64,000 nt of DNA, taken from NCBI RefSeq assembly GCF_900537995.1, contig NZ_LR027880.1, positions 3,689,001 through 3,753,000 of the forward strand, read 5' to 3'. Of the stretch, positions 62,820 to 64,000 are shown one piece after another. The stretch comes from Roseburia intestinalis L1-82 (GTDB lineage Bacteria; Bacillota; Clostridia; Lachnospirales; Lachnospiraceae). Under the pieces are notes generated by a model, which was given only the letters and a program-made list of their open reading frames with translations, ran no database searches and was not told the origin of the DNA. Position 1 is the first letter of the stretch. Each line of letters starts with the position of its first letter. A program made the position numbers and the translations under genes.

Positions 62820-63365
62820 CTAAAACAGATCAACTCTTCCTGCAAACTTCTGGTTGATCACATAGTACGCTGCAAATTCTTCCGGTTTTAAATATACCTG
62901 AAGGCTCTTGATGGATGATGCTCTGTGACCATCTGCAACAAACTCATTTTTTGCTTTCTCAATCACATCTGCAACAATCGCTTCATTCCCCTGATACTGG
63001 ATAAATACTTCCGGTTTTAATTCTTCTTTTGCTGCCTTTGCTGCTTTCTTTGCTGCTCTTGACGGTTTCTTTTCTCTTGCCGGTTTTGCTGTTTCTTTTG
63101 TCTCAGCTGCTGTATCTTTGACTGTCTCAGCCTTTGCTGCTGCTTTTTCTTCTACAGCTTCTTTGACTGCTGCTGTCTTTTCTGTTACTGCTGCTTTTAC
63201 TTCAGATGCAGACTCTTTGACTGCTGTCTTCACATCCTGTGCTGCATTTTTTGCTGCCTGTAAAACATCACTGGCCTTCTCATTTGTCTTCGGCTCTGCT
63301 TCCTTTACCTGATTTGTTTTTTCTGCTTTGATTGCATTATTTTTCGCTACAGTTCCTTTTGCCAT
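62820..63365 (-). CDS. Ala/Lys-rich coiled-coil protein, DUF6465-like
   Basis: 181-aa protein. Residues 1-115 are repetitive A/K/E/T (for example KTAVKESASEVKAAVTEKTA), resembling histone H1-like or LEA-like tails. A compact C-terminal domain follows: VFIQYQGNEAIVADVIEKAK, then SIKSLQVYLKPEEFAAYYVI. This build is familiar from Lachnospiraceae proteins labelled DUF6465; function is unknown. The basic repetitive tail could bind nucleic acid. The start is MAKGTVAKN, behind GAGGAGGG. It lies 24 bp downstream of the HPr-like gene. Confidence 0.75.
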   Translation of the reverse strand: MAKGTVAKNNAIKAEKTNQVKEAEPKTNEKASDVLQAAKNAAQDVKTAVKESASEVKAAVTEKTAAVKEAVEEKAAAKAETVKDTAAETKETAKPAREKKPSRAAKKAAKAAKEELKPEVFIQYQGNEAIVADVIEKAKNEFVADGHRASSIKSLQVYLKPEEFAAYYVINQKFAGRVDLF

Positions 63366-63389
63366 AATGAATTCCCTCCTCAACAAAAC

Positions 63390-63650
63390 TTACTCACAAA
63401 CTAAAAACTTCTCCATTGCGTCTAATGCTTCTTCTTCATCGCTTCCTTCAGCGACAATATTCACTGTCATACCCTTTGAAGGATTAAATGCCATGATTCC
63501 CATGATACTCTTTGCATTGATCCTGCGGTTATTGCTCTCAAGGATAATCTCACTGTCATAGCGGCAAGCCACCTGAACCAGTTCTGCAATTGGATTATCA
63601 TGTTCTTTTGAAACATTCGAAACCACTACTTCTTTTCTGCTCATATTCAT
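63390..63650 (-). CDS. HPr-like phosphocarrier with atypical active site
   Basis: 86-aa HPr fold. The regulatory helix region AKSIMGIMAFNPSKGMTVNI matches HPr around Ser46. The active-site stretch, where HPr has GLHARPA, reads KEHDNPIA: His is kept but Arg is replaced by Asn. Phosphotransfer from enzyme I is therefore uncertain; a Crh-like or other role is possible. AGAGG precedes the ATG; a start two codons later is equally plausible. Cotranscribed with the DUF6465-like gene. 63651-63842 holds nothing I recognise. Confidence 0.8.
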   Translation of the reverse strand: MNMSRKEVVVSNVSKEHDNPIAELVQVACRYDSEIILESNNRRINAKSIMGIMAFNPSKGMTVNIVAEGSDEEEALDAMEKFLVCE

Positions 63651-63842
63651 CCTCTTCCTCTTTTCAAGTACTTCTCAAAATATAACCCATTCGACTTTAA
63701 TTTGCAATACGTCTCACTTAAATCTGTTAAAGTTCAACGAACTATTCTATGGAAGCACTGTTTTTTTATGCAGTTTTCTCTTTTTTTTCATGTATTTATA
63801 TTGGAAATGTATCTGTAAAACCTGCCTTTTTCTGCATTTGCT

Positions 63843-64000
63843 TTATTTCAGATATGTGAAGAAAACATTTCCTGCTCCTTTAAACACTTCTTCTGCTTCC
63901 GTTATACTCTGTTTAAAATTGTTTCCGGATGAAGGATCAAAAATAATGACATTATTGGCATCATATCCTACCACCAGAACCGCTTCATTGCTTCCCGTCA
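63843..64000 (-). CDS. C39-like peptidase, C-terminal end (partial)
   Basis: The last 51 codons of a gene cut by the window edge, ending in TAA at 63845-63843. The readable part begins NEAVLVVGYDANNVIIFDPS and ends VFFTYLK. VVGYD...FDP is the pattern behind the catalytic His in papain-like C39 family peptidases. Substrate cannot be told. Confidence 0.7.
   Translation of the reverse strand, partial: TGSNEAVLVVGYDANNVIIFDPSSGNNFKQSITEAEEVFKGAGNVFFTYLK

Overview
The window reads as chromosomal DNA of an endospore-forming, low-to-mid-GC Firmicute of the Lachnospiraceae, most like Roseburia. The grounds are sporulation genes (spoIIE, spoVG, yabP, yabQ), a chemotaxis receptor, paired glycogen genes glgC/glgD, an archaeal-type short ProS, SD-driven GTG and TTG starts, and family-typical small proteins. 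The genus is an inference from gene content. No prophage, transposase or CRISPR array was found.

Layout. 1-6.7 kb: a chemotaxis receptor, tRNA-Leu(UAA), tRNA-Tyr(GUA), a GH13 amylase-family enzyme carrying an in-frame 18-bp minisatellite, and an HD-GYP protein. 7-15.8 kb: a complete sulfate operon on the minus strand, running sbp-cysT-cysW-cysA-aprA-aprB-cysD-cysN, with a consensus promoter and an operator-like palindrome. 16-25 kb: the conserved spoIIE-tilS-hpt-ftsH and hup-rqcP-yabP-yabQ-divIC blocks, separated by one opposite-strand aldo/keto reductase. 25-36.7 kb: phosphoglucomutase, a PEGA lipoprotein, a CotS-like kinase fold, cca, a very large GGDEF protein, proS and a pseudouridine synthase. 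37-48 kb: a two-component system whose 3' end is tandemly duplicated, metK with a SAM-I riboswitch, a second HD-GYP protein, a DUF1275 membrane protein, murA, an M23 peptidase, aroK and a PrsA-like lipoprotein. 48-57 kb: mfd, pth, a glmU reduced to its uridylyltransferase domain, a 1.2-kb gene-free gap, spoVG, glgD and glgC. 57-64 kb: murC, two tandem DnaA-box pairs, a DnaD-domain protein, a DnaC/DnaI-type loader, prs, an Ala/Lys-rich DUF6465-like protein, an HPr-like protein and the 3' end of a C39-like peptidase gene.

How the genes work together. The sulfate operon imports sulfate, adenylates it (CysDN) and probably reduces APS with an AprAB-type enzyme instead of CysC/CysH. Three proteins (two HD-GYP, one GGDEF) point to cyclic-di-GMP signalling. 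GlgC/GlgD, phosphoglucomutase and the GH13 enzyme cover glycogen or maltodextrin turnover. MurA, MurC, the GlmU domain, the M23 peptidase and FtsH serve envelope growth.

The most unusual content is non-coding. (1) Two oppositely oriented palindromic elements of about 360-380 nt lie between spoVG and glmU. They share conserved internal-loop sequences and show compensatory base-pair changes, which looks like an undescribed structured RNA or MITE-like family. (2) Two gapless 196-nt copies of another element lie directly downstream of cysN and ftsH. Each has an 87-nt block with 3 differences, backed by a bidirectional terminator. (3) A 58-bp unit containing the last codons of a response regulator is repeated behind its gene.
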